Source of the DNA: Cupriavidus sp. WKF15
GTDB taxonomy: Bacteria; Pseudomonadota; Gammaproteobacteria; Burkholderiales; Burkholderiaceae
Direction: 5' to 3'
DNA length: 64,000 nt
Assembly (NCBI RefSeq): GCF_029278605.1
Contig: NZ_CP119572.1
Location: forward strand, 3,100,001-3,164,000
Numbering within the stretch: position 1 is the first letter of the stretch; each line of letters opens with the position of its first letter. The translations under genes were made by a program, and so were the position numbers. Under the pieces are notes generated by a model, which saw only the letters and a program-made list of their open reading frames with translations, had not been told where the DNA came from and made no database searches. Of this stretch, positions 54,683 to 62,446 are shown piece after piece.

Positions 54683-54707
54683 GGAGCGGCGTGTCAGGTG
54701 CGGAAGT

Positions 54708-56792
54708 TCAGTGGATCTTCGTGTCTGGCGAGGCCGCATCGCCGGTGTCGATGCGCAGCGTCAGTACGAAGGCCTTGGCGGGCAGTGTATCGCGCGGCGC
54801 GGCCAGCAGGCCGGTGCGCTCGAGCAGGTCGTCGAGCGCGATGGTGCCGTAGCGGACCTGCGCGTCGTTGGCGCCGCACAGCTCGCGCGCCATGAACAGG
54901 CCCAGCCCGGTGCCCTGCGCATTGCTGGTGAAGAACGGTTCGAACAGGCTGCGCTGGTGTTCGCGCGGAATCTCGGTGCCATCGTTCCAGACGATCAGCT
55001 CGGCATGGTGCTGGTCCAGCGCGTGGGCGAGCAGGCGGATGGCGCCCGGCAGGCGGCTGCAATAACGCCATGCGTTGTCGAGCAGGTTGCCGAGTACCTG
55101 CTGGAGCTGCGAAGTGTCGAAGACGACCGGCTGTGCCACGTCGACCGTTACGCGGACGGCATTCGGGTTGACCTCGCCGCGGCCCGGCTGGCACGTGTCG
55201 CCAGCGCGCGGCAGGCGCGAACGCATTTCCAGGCGCCAGCGGTCGACGATCTCGGGCAACGCCTGCGCAAGCTGCGCGGTGCTGCGGCCCGTGCGCGGGC
55301 GGCGCGAGAGCTGCAGCACGTCGGAGACGACCTGGTCCAGCCGCCGCACGTTGTCATGGATGATGCGCAGCAGCCGTGCATCGACGTCCGATTCGACGCC
55401 GTCGCCCACGCGCGCGCCGTCGCCAAGCAGCTCGCTGGCCTGGCTGATGGCGGCCAGCGGGTTGCGGATCTGGTGGGCGACGCTGGCCACCAGCCGGCCC
55501 ATGGCGGCGAGCTTTTCCTGCTGGACCTGCTCGGCAATGCGCTCCCAGCTTTCGATATGGACCAGCACGGTGTCGCGCATTTCGCTGCGCAGCAGGGCCT
55601 CGTCGTCGGGGGACCAGGCCATGGCTTCCTGCTGGGCGATAGCCAGGCGCAGGCGCGTCGCGACCTCTGGCGTCAGCTCGTTCCACGCGGCGGTGTCGAG
55701 GCTGGACGGCAAGGTCGAGGTACTGCTGATGGAATTGCGCAGTCCGGCCAGGCCCGGCAGCACGAAACGCAGCCGCAGCCGCGTGTGCAGCGTACCGCCG
55801 CCCGGCGGCGCGGAACGCGAGACGATCGGCAGCAGTTGCAGGATGCGCGGCACGTCGTCCTTGCGGCGCAGCCAGTCGCGCAGCATTTCCATGAGCGGCT
55901 GCAGGCGCGGGATGCGGCGCAGGTCGAATATCGCGACCTGGCCGCCCTCCCCGTCGCCCTCGCCTTCCCGCGCGCGGCGCGAGTAGGCGCGTTCGTGCGG
56001 CTGCACGCCCAGCAGCACCACGGCTGCCGGGTTGGCCGCCACCACCATGCCGTTGGCGCGCACCAGCATCACGCCGTCCTGCATGTCGTTGACCATCAGC
56101 CGGTTGACGAGCTGCTGCAGCCGCAGTTCCTGTTCGCGCGCGAGCGCCAGCCTTTCCTGCGCCACCTGGCGGTACGCCAGCATGTACATCAGCAGCGCCG
56201 CGATCATGAACACCAGCCCGTACAGGCCCGAGCCGAGCAGGCCGGCATCGGCCTGGCGCAGCAGGATGGTCTGCATGAACGGGTGTGCCATGACCACCAG
56301 CGCCGAGACCGAGGCGGCAAACAGCGCGAACAGCAGGCTGGTGAGCGCGCCTGCTTCCAGCGCCGGCAGCAGGAAGATCATGGCCAGCCCGTCGGCATGG
56401 CCATTCTGGCCCAGGGTCTCGTAGATCAGGCCGAGCATGGCCAGGTCGGCCAGCACCTGCAGCCGCACGCGCAGGTGGAAGCGCCGCCGCCATAGCGTGC
56501 CGGCCAGCATGGCCAGCGCAATGCCCAGGTAGGGCACGGCCAGGCGCATGCCCGCCGATTGGTAGGCGGGCAATGCAAGCTGGAACGGCAGCATCAGCGG
56601 AGCACCGTGCGTCACGGCGCCGCGCTGCATCATGGCGAAGGCCAGCAGCAGCAGGCCGACGGCCACGCGGGTCCAGCAGAAGTAGCGCAGCAGGCGCCAG
56701 TGGAAGTCAGTCGGCTCGGGCTGGCGCCACAGTTGCGCAAAGCCGTGCCACGTGGCGTGCCGGGCGATGTTCGTCGGCCGCGCCGTGATCAT
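54708..56792 (-). CDS. pilS: Sensor histidine kinase, PilS-type
   Basis: A 694-residue membrane kinase, longer than typical PilS (about 530). The start at 56792 overlaps the upstream PP0621-like stop by four bases. About six membrane spans occupy residues 35-220 (RVAVGLLLLAFAMMQRGA through LYGLVFMIAALLMYMLA), as in PilS. A PAS domain (VNDMQDGVMLVRANGMVVAANPAAVVLLGV) and a roughly 200-residue insertion follow. The H-box is SVAHQIRNPLAAISQASELLG, the N-box LGNLLDNAWRYC and the G-box NAQGTGLGLFMAREL. It phosphorylates PilR to control type IV pili. Confidence 0.9.
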   Translation of the reverse strand: MITARPTNIARHATWHGFAQLWRQPEPTDFHWRLLRYFCWTRVAVGLLLLAFAMMQRGAVTHGAPLMLPFQLALPAYQSAGMRLAVPYLGIALAMLAGTLWRRRFHLRVRLQVLADLAMLGLIYETLGQNGHADGLAMIFLLPALEAGALTSLLFALFAASVSALVVMAHPFMQTILLRQADAGLLGSGLYGLVFMIAALLMYMLAYRQVAQERLALAREQELRLQQLVNRLMVNDMQDGVMLVRANGMVVAANPAAVVLLGVQPHERAYSRRAREGEGDGEGGQVAIFDLRRIPRLQPLMEMLRDWLRRKDDVPRILQLLPIVSRSAPPGGGTLHTRLRLRFVLPGLAGLRNSISSTSTLPSSLDTAAWNELTPEVATRLRLAIAQQEAMAWSPDDEALLRSEMRDTVLVHIESWERIAEQVQQEKLAAMGRLVASVAHQIRNPLAAISQASELLGDGARVGDGVESDVDARLLRIIHDNVRRLDQVVSDVLQLSRRPRTGRSTAQLAQALPEIVDRWRLEMRSRLPRAGDTCQPGRGEVNPNAVRVTVDVAQPVVFDTSQLQQVLGNLLDNAWRYCSRLPGAIRLLAHALDQHHAELIVWNDGTEIPREHQRSLFEPFFTSNAQGTGLGLFMARELCGANDAQVRYGTIALDDLLERTGLLAAPRDTLPAKAFVLTLRIDTGDAASPDTKIH

Positions 56793-57046
56793 GCGTGGTC
56801 GCCGCTGTCGTCCGGCAGGTGGCTGCGCCGGCAGTAGTGCAGGCCGTGCCAGGCAATGGCCTCGCTGCGCGGCAGGTGCACGCCGCAGTGGGCGCACTGG
56901 ACCATGGCCTCGGCGCTGTCGTCGCGGGAGGCGTTATTGGCCGAGCGCGATGTGCGGGCAGCTTGCTGCTGGCGCGATTCGGCGCGGGACCGCAGCCACC
57001 AGATGACCCCCAGCACCACGGCCAGCAGGATAAGGATTCTTGCCAT
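56789..57046 (-). CDS. PP0621-family small membrane protein
   Basis: An 85-residue protein with one N-terminal membrane helix (ILILLAVVLGVIWWLRS) and a C-terminal zinc-binding motif CAHCGVHLPRSEAIAWHGLHYCRRSH. It matches the PP0621 family, which sits beside pilS in many beta-proteobacteria. It overlaps the pilS start by four bases and is seven bases after the cytochrome c assembly gene. Function is unknown. Confidence 0.85.
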   Translation of the reverse strand: MARILILLAVVLGVIWWLRSRAESRQQQAARTSRSANNASRDDSAEAMVQCAHCGVHLPRSEAIAWHGLHYCRRSHLPDDSGDHA

Positions 57047-57053
57047 GGCGGTC

Positions 57054-58001
57054 TCAGAGCCGGTGCAGGATCACTTCGATCACGAAGCGGCTGCCGACGT
57101 AGGCCAGCAGCAGGATGCCAAACGACGCAATCACCCAGCGCAGCGCCACGCGGCCGCGCCAGCCGCGGAAAAGCCGCCCGGCCAGGATGCCGCCGAACAT
57201 CGCCCAGGAGATCAGCGCGAACACGGTCTTGTGGTCGAGCCGGAAGGCCCGGCCGAACAGCTCTTCGGAGAACAGCAAGCCCGAGGCGATCGTCAGCGTC
57301 AGCAGCACGAAGCCCGCGCCGATCAGGCGGAACAGCAGCTTTTCCAGCGTCAGCAGCGGCGGCAGCAGGTCCAGCCAGCGGCCCAGCCACTGCTCGGCCG
57401 GCGCCTTGGGCTTGCCGCTGCCGGGGCGCGCCGGCGCATGCTTGAAGCCATGCAGGCGGCGCTCGGCCAGCAGCATCAGGAAGGCGTGGAATGCGGCCAG
57501 CGTGAACAGGCCATAGGCCACGTTGGCGATGATGAAGTGCAGCTTGAACAGCGGCTGCGCGGCATAGCCCAGGATCAGCGAGCCCGGGAAGGCCAGCGGC
57601 ATCAGGCTGGCGACGAGCGCCACCGGGATCACGATCAGCCCCAGCCCGGCGAGCGAGAAGAAGAAGCTCTCGATCCAGTAGATGCCCACGCCCAGCCACA
57701 GCATGGCCGACAGCGCAAAGGCAAAGCCGAACACCATGCGGTCGGCCGGGAAGATGGTCTCGTGCAGCAGCATGCCGTGGCTGGCCAGCACGCCGGCCAT
57801 CAGCAGGTGCCACCACGCCGGCTGCACGTCGCCGTGCCGCGCTGCGTGGGCCGCCGGGCCGCCGTTGGCCGTCAGCACGGCCGACGCCGCGCCATTGGCG
57901 TGGCCACCGGCGGCGGCGAGCCGCGGATTGCGGGTTGCCCAGCCGTGCAAGGCCAGGCCGCAATAGAGAAGTGCCGTCAGGGCATACAGTACAATGGCCA
58001 T
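57054..58001 (-). CDS. Cytochrome c assembly (CcsA/HemX-like) membrane protein
   Basis: A 315-residue inner-membrane protein with eight or so spans (from IVLYALTALLYCGLALHGWA through GFVLLTLTIASGLLFSEELFG). The C-terminal part has a WAMFGGILAGR-type segment and a conserved His region (KTVFALISWAMFG) of the cytochrome C assembly family, which handles haem for c-type cytochromes or haem synthesis. About 100 residues of soluble linker lie at 30-75. It is divergent from ffh and first in the PP0621, pilS, pilR and ampD set. Confidence 0.85.
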   Translation of the reverse strand: MAIVLYALTALLYCGLALHGWATRNPRLAAAGGHANGAASAVLTANGGPAAHAARHGDVQPAWWHLLMAGVLASHGMLLHETIFPADRMVFGFAFALSAMLWLGVGIYWIESFFFSLAGLGLIVIPVALVASLMPLAFPGSLILGYAAQPLFKLHFIIANVAYGLFTLAAFHAFLMLLAERRLHGFKHAPARPGSGKPKAPAEQWLGRWLDLLPPLLTLEKLLFRLIGAGFVLLTLTIASGLLFSEELFGRAFRLDHKTVFALISWAMFGGILAGRLFRGWRGRVALRWVIASFGILLLAYVGSRFVIEVILHRL

Positions 58002-58094
58002 TTGCGCAGTTTACCTTAGTGCCTCCTGCCAGTGGCGGGCGGCTAACGCGGTAACAGAGGCCGCAACACAGCCCTTTCTTCCCCCATTCCTGCC

Positions 58095-59486
58095 ATGCTG
58101 GACAATCTCACTCAACGCCTGGCGCGGGTCGTCAAGACCATGCGCGGCGAGGCCCGCCTGACCGAGGCCAATACCGCCGAAATGCTGCGCGAAGTGCGCC
58201 TGGCCATGCTGGAGGCCGACGTGGCCCTGCCGGTCGTGCGCGAATTCATCGCCCGCGTCAAGGAAAAGGCAATGGGCGAGGATGTGGTCGCCAGCCTGAC
58301 CCCGGGCCAGGCGCTGGTCGGCGTGGTGCAGCGCGAGCTGACCGCGGTGATCGGCGGCGAGGAAGCGGTCACCGGCGCCAAGAGCGCCGAGCTGAACCTG
58401 GCCGTGCAGCCGCCCGCGATCATCCTGATGGCCGGCCTGCAGGGCGCCGGCAAGACCACCACCGTCGGCAAGCTGGCGAAGTGGCTCAAAGAGAACAAAA
58501 AGAAGAAGGTGCTGACGGTCTCGTGCGACGTGTACCGCCCGGCCGCTATCGCCCAGCTGAAGACCGTGTCCGAACAGGTGGGTGCCGAGTTCTTCCCGTC
58601 GCAGCCTGAGCAGAAGCCGGTGGACATCGCCCGCGCGGCGGTGGACTGGGCGCGCAAGCATTACCACGACGTGCTGATCGTCGATACCGCGGGCCGCCTG
58701 GGTATCGACGAGGCGATGATGCAGGAAATCGCCGCGCTGCACGCCGAACTGAAGCCCGCGGAAACGCTGTTCGTGGTCGATGCCATGCTCGGCCAGGACG
58801 CGGTCAACACCGCCAAGGCCTTCAATGACACGCTGCCGCTGACCGGCGTGGTGCTGACCAAGCTGGACGGCGATGCGCGCGGCGGTGCCGCGCTGTCGGT
58901 GCGCCATATCACCGGCCGGCCGATCAAGTTCGTCGGCGTGGGCGAAAAGCTCGACGGCCTGGAGCCGTTCTACCCCGACCGCATGGCCCAGCGTATCCTG
59001 GGCATGGGCGACATCCTCGCGCTGGTCGAGGAAGCCCAGCGCGGCGTGGACATGGACGCCGCCGAGAAGCTGGCCAAGAAGATCAAGAAGACCGGTGGCT
59101 TCGACCTGGAAGATTTCAAGGCCCAGATCGGCCAGATGAAGAAGATGGGCGGCCTGGGCAGCCTGGTCGACAAGCTGCCGGCGCAGTTCGCGCAGCAGGC
59201 GCAGGGCGCCAATATGGATCAGGCGGAAAAACAGGTGCGCCGCATGGAAGGCATCATCAACAGCATGACGGCCGCCGAGCGCGCCAAGCCCGAGCTGATC
59301 AAGGCCAGCCGCAAGCGCCGCATTGCCGCGGGCGCGGGCGTGCCGGTGCAGGAAGTGAACCGCCTGCTGAACCAGTTCGACCAGATGCAAGGCATGATGA
59401 AGAAGCTCAAGGGCGGCGGCATGATGAAAATGATGCGCCAGATGGGTGCGATGAAGGGCGGCATGAAGGGCCTGTTCAACCGCTGA
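58095..59486 (+). CDS. ffh: Signal recognition particle protein Ffh
   Basis: A 463-residue SRP GTPase, start at 58095. The N domain (MLDNLTQRLARVVKTMRGEARLTEANTAEMLREVR) precedes the G domain: GLQGAGKTTTVGKLAKWL (G1), the insertion VSCDVYRPAAIAQL, DTAGRLGIDE (G3), TKLDGDARGGAAL (G4) and FVGVGEKLDGLEPF (G5). The methionine-rich M domain (about residues 300-455) ends in KLKGGGMMKMMRQMGAMKGGMKG and binds signal peptides and 4.5S RNA. It delivers membrane proteins co-translationally. hpt follows 52 bases later. Confidence 0.96.
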   Translation: MLDNLTQRLARVVKTMRGEARLTEANTAEMLREVRLAMLEADVALPVVREFIARVKEKAMGEDVVASLTPGQALVGVVQRELTAVIGGEEAVTGAKSAELNLAVQPPAIILMAGLQGAGKTTTVGKLAKWLKENKKKKVLTVSCDVYRPAAIAQLKTVSEQVGAEFFPSQPEQKPVDIARAAVDWARKHYHDVLIVDTAGRLGIDEAMMQEIAALHAELKPAETLFVVDAMLGQDAVNTAKAFNDTLPLTGVVLTKLDGDARGGAALSVRHITGRPIKFVGVGEKLDGLEPFYPDRMAQRILGMGDILALVEEAQRGVDMDAAEKLAKKIKKTGGFDLEDFKAQIGQMKKMGGLGSLVDKLPAQFAQQAQGANMDQAEKQVRRMEGIINSMTAAERAKPELIKASRKRRIAAGAGVPVQEVNRLLNQFDQMQGMMKKLKGGGMMKMMRQMGAMKGGMKGLFNR

Positions 59487-59538
59487 TCCGGCCCCGCCCC
59501 CTTTTCCCCCGCAAAGAGACAAAGACAGGAAAGACACC

Positions 59539-60081
59539 ATGATGACCGTCGAACAGGCCCGCGAACTGTGGGCCAACTCCGAGGAAATCGTCAGCGCAGA
59601 AGAAGTCCAGGCTTCGCTGGACCGCATGGCGAAGGACATCACCGACAAGATGGGCGATGCCTTCCCGCTGGTGCTGTCCGTGATGGGCGGCGCGGTGGTG
59701 TTCACCGGCATGCTGCTGCCCAAGCTGCAGTTCCCGCTGGAGTTCGACTACATCCACCTGTCCCGCTACAACAACAAGACCGTGGGCGGCGAGATGCAAT
59801 GGCGCGTGGCGCCGCGTGAATCGGTCAAGGACCGCGTCGTGCTGGTGCTCGACGACATCCTGGATGAAGGCGAAACCATGGCCGCCATCCGCGAGCGCAT
59901 CCTGGACATGGGCGCCAAGGAATTCCACGCCGCCGTGCTGTGCGAAAAGACGCTCACCAAGCTCAAGCCGATGCACCCGGACTTCTGCGGGTTCCAGGTG
60001 CCGGATCGCTATGTGTTTGGCTGCGGGATGGATGCCAAGGGGTATTGGCGGAACCTGGGGGCGATCCGCGCGCTGATGTAA
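59539..60081 (+). CDS. hpt: Hypoxanthine(-guanine) phosphoribosyltransferase
   Basis: A 180-residue purine salvage enzyme. The start at 59539 (the next codon is also ATG) follows AGGAAAG. The PRPP-binding motif is VVLVLDDILDEGETMAAI, with the N-terminal loop LVLSVMGGAVVFTGML and the flexible loop region SRYNNKTVGGEMQWRV. It joins hypoxanthine or guanine to PRPP. The C-terminus ends VFGCGMDAKGYWRNLGAIRALM. It is 52 bases downstream of ffh and may be co-transcribed. Confidence 0.9.
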   Translation: MMTVEQARELWANSEEIVSAEEVQASLDRMAKDITDKMGDAFPLVLSVMGGAVVFTGMLLPKLQFPLEFDYIHLSRYNNKTVGGEMQWRVAPRESVKDRVVLVLDDILDEGETMAAIRERILDMGAKEFHAAVLCEKTLTKLKPMHPDFCGFQVPDRYVFGCGMDAKGYWRNLGAIRALM

Positions 60082-60087
60082 GCGCCG

Positions 60088-60714
60088 TCAGCCGACGTGG
60101 TGCGCCCCAAGGATGGGCCACAACGACGCCAGCAGCAGCAGCGCCATCCCCACGTTGAACACGCGCAGCACCCGCGGCTGCGCCAGCCAGCGGCGCAGGG
60201 CCGAGCCGAACACGGCCCACATCGCCACGCTGGGCAGGTTGATCACCGCGAAGATGCCGGCCAGCATCAGCACGTTCAGCCACACATTGCCGTGCAGCAC
60301 ATAAGTGCTGCACGCGCCCACCGCCATCACCCACGCCTTGGGGTTGACCCACTGGAACGCCGCCGCCTTCAGGAAACCCATCGGGCGCGCGACCTGGCGG
60401 TCCTGCACGCCGCCTGAGGTCGCGAGCTTCCACGCCAGCCAGACCAGGTAGACGCCTGCCACCACGCGCAGCAGCTGCCAGGTCCACGGCCAGTGCGAGA
60501 ACATCGAACCGAGCCCCAGCCCGACCAGAGCCACCATCAGCGCAAACCCGCCGCTGATGCCAAGCAGATGCGGAATGGTCCGCGCAAAACCGAAGTTCAC
60601 GCCCGAGGCCAGCACCATGGTGTTGTTGGGGCCGGGCGTGATGGATGACACCAGCGCGAACGCCGAAAAGGCAAGGAAGACGCCGGAACCGGCAGCAAGG
60701 TCGGGAAAGGCCAT
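60088..60714 (-). CDS. LysE-family amino-acid exporter
   Basis: A 208-residue membrane exporter. I chose the ATG at 60714 (MAFPDLAAGSGVFLAFSAF), where the family begins, over one 45 bases upstream. About six spans are seen; the LysE/RhtB signature is ALVSSITPGPNNTMVLASGVNFG near residues 17-40, with GFALMVALVGLGLGSMF and FLKAAAFQWVNPKAWVMAVG later. Members export lysine, threonine, homoserine lactones or other amino acids. A GTACCGGTAC palindrome in its upstream region suggests a GntR/MocR-type regulator, not encoded next door. Confidence 0.88.
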   Translation of the reverse strand: MAFPDLAAGSGVFLAFSAFALVSSITPGPNNTMVLASGVNFGFARTIPHLLGISGGFALMVALVGLGLGSMFSHWPWTWQLLRVVAGVYLVWLAWKLATSGGVQDRQVARPMGFLKAAAFQWVNPKAWVMAVGACSTYVLHGNVWLNVLMLAGIFAVINLPSVAMWAVFGSALRRWLAQPRVLRVFNVGMALLLLASLWPILGAHHVG

Positions 60715-60765
60715 GGCAGGCAACCACAAGAAACAAGGGATTGCTGCCAGTCTAGTCACAGCAAA

Positions 60766-60785
60766 CGGTACAGTACCGGTACAGT
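60766..60785. promoter_or_regulatory. Direct repeats CGGTACAGT around a GTACCGGTAC palindrome
   Basis: CGGTACAGT occurs at 60766-60774 and 60777-60785, 11 bases apart, and overlaps the perfect palindrome GTACCGGTAC (60773-60782). It lies 52 bases upstream of the LysE-family start, in the gap after the prolyl hydroxylase gene. Such repeats are typical of MocR/GntR-type operators of amino-acid and exporter genes. Confidence 0.55.
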
Positions 60786-60835
60786 TTGCCTAAATTCTGC
60801 CATGACGGCATGACGCGGGCCGGCGGGACAGTCAG

Positions 60836-61720
60836 CTATACCACGGCCCGATACGGGTGCTCGCGCAGCCACTTGGTGGCGATCCATTTCTCGCCGGACT
60901 GCACCGGCAGGCCTGCATGGAGCGTGCGCTCGTCCAGCGTGCCGTCGGGCAGCCGGTAGCTGAAGTACACGGCATTGCCCTTGACCGGCTCCACTTCCAG
61001 GCCGATGCGCGGGAATGCCGTTGCGCCGCCGGCGGGTGGCGTGTTCAGGTAGATCACCAGCGTGGCGATGCGCTGGCCGCCTACGCGGAGCTGGCGCGCC
61101 TCGCCGGGGCGCTTCGGGTTGAAGAAATCGAAATGCGGCTGGTATTCGCCGCCGGGCTTGTAATTGAGGATCTGCAAACCCTCGCCATGATCGGCCGGCA
61201 CGCCGGTCACCGCGGCGATGCGTGCCTCGATGCGCTGGAGCAGCGCGTGTTCGCCGACCTGGAACATCGCGCCCATGCTGGTGCGTGCATCGATCAGGTT
61301 CTCGTCGCCGGTATCGGGATTGACCACCGGCGAACGCGCCAGCCGGCCGCGCGCGAGGTCGATCAGCGCATCGCACTCGGCATCGCTGAGCAACTGGTGG
61401 TACAGGCGGATCGCGGGTGCCTGCAGCGAGAACAGCACCTGCACCTCAGGTGCACTTGGGCGCTTCGCGGGGCTGGCTACCGTGGCCCGGGTAACGGCTG
61501 GCGTGGCTGGCGTGGCAGACGATGCGGCCGGCCGATGTCCCATGGCCGTGGCCACCGCGGTGCGGGCGAAGACAGCGTCGTAGCCCGAGCGCAGCATGGA
61601 CAGCACCAGCGATTCGGCGCCGAAGCCTTCGGCGATATGCCGCGCCAGCCAGCGTTCGAGTTCCGGTGACGAAGTGGCGTAGCCCGGCGAGCCCACGGCC
61701 GGGCGCGTGTCGGTGGTCAT
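60836..61720 (-). CDS. 2OG-Fe(II) oxygenase, prolyl 4-hydroxylase type
   Basis: A 294-residue dioxygenase. The start at 61720 overlaps the stop of the lytic transglycosylase gene by four bases. An N-terminal helical region (residues 10-60) and a Pro/Ala/Thr linker precede the catalytic domain, which shows the metal HxD in GGEYQPHFDFFNP and the distal His plus 2-oxoglutarate Lys in LHAGLPVQSGEKWIATKWL, with GGATAFPRIGLEVEPVKGNAVYF between them. It resembles P4H domains that hydroxylate proline in peptides. The target is unknown. Confidence 0.88.
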   Translation of the reverse strand: MTTDTRPAVGSPGYATSSPELERWLARHIAEGFGAESLVLSMLRSGYDAVFARTAVATAMGHRPAASSATPATPAVTRATVASPAKRPSAPEVQVLFSLQAPAIRLYHQLLSDAECDALIDLARGRLARSPVVNPDTGDENLIDARTSMGAMFQVGEHALLQRIEARIAAVTGVPADHGEGLQILNYKPGGEYQPHFDFFNPKRPGEARQLRVGGQRIATLVIYLNTPPAGGATAFPRIGLEVEPVKGNAVYFSYRLPDGTLDERTLHAGLPVQSGEKWIATKWLREHPYRAVV

Positions 61721-62442
61721 GACGGATTGGCCAGGCGCTGCGGCGAGAACGGGTTGCGGTCCGGCGCCTCGGGCTGCAGCTTGCGCGGACGGGCCGGAGC
61801 GATTTCCGGATCGCCCGCGACGGTCACGGTGGCTTCCGAATACTGCCAGCGCTTCCACGCCGCCAGCACGGCGTTCGGGTATTCCGCGCGGCCGCGGCTG
61901 CCGTTGTAGCGCCCCAACGCCAGGAACAGGTCGCCCTGCTCGCGGTCCAGGTAGTGGCGCAGGATGGTGCAGCCGTAGCGCAGGTTGCTCTGCAGGTGGA
62001 ACAGCTTGCGCGTGTCGTTGTCGCCGATGGTGCGGGTCCAGAATGGCATCACCTGCATCAGCCCGCGCGCGCCGACCGAGCTCATGGCGTACTTGCGGAA
62101 ATTGCTCTCGACCTGCACCAGCCCCAGCACCAGCGCGGGCTCCAGCCCGGCACGCTTGGCTTCGTAGTAGGCGGTTTCGATCAGCTCGACGCGCATCTGC
62201 GGCTCGGGGATGCGCCCTTCGAGCCGGTGCGACATCTCGCCGAGCCACTTCAGGTAAGCCAGGCGCTCGCCGCCCGAGGCGAAGGCGGGGCGCACCGGGC
62301 GCGAGTCGGCAATGGCTGCCGCCAGCGCGCCGCGTACCGAGTCGGCCAGGTCTTCTTCCTTCTGCGCGCCGGCCTGCGCAGCGGCCGCGGCAAGGGCCAG
62401 CAGCAGGCTGCCGGCCGTGCGAACCAGACGGGCCGCGCGCAT
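61717..62442 (-). CDS. Lytic transglycosylase (SLT domain)
   Basis: A 241-residue exported enzyme, start at 62442. A signal peptide (MRAARLVRTAGSLLLALAAAAAQAGA) precedes the SLT fold, with the catalytic Glu in LVLGLVQVESNFRKYAMSSVGARGLMQVMPFWTR and the motif LALGRYNGSRGRAEYP. It cleaves peptidoglycan glycan strands to anhydromuropeptides. It is four bases after proS and overlaps the prolyl hydroxylase gene by four, so proS, slt and P4H form one transcript. Confidence 0.9.
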   Translation of the reverse strand: MRAARLVRTAGSLLLALAAAAAQAGAQKEEDLADSVRGALAAAIADSRPVRPAFASGGERLAYLKWLGEMSHRLEGRIPEPQMRVELIETAYYEAKRAGLEPALVLGLVQVESNFRKYAMSSVGARGLMQVMPFWTRTIGDNDTRKLFHLQSNLRYGCTILRHYLDREQGDLFLALGRYNGSRGRAEYPNAVLAAWKRWQYSEATVTVAGDPEIAPARPRKLQPEAPDRNPFSPQRLANPS

Positions 62443-62446
62443 GGGC

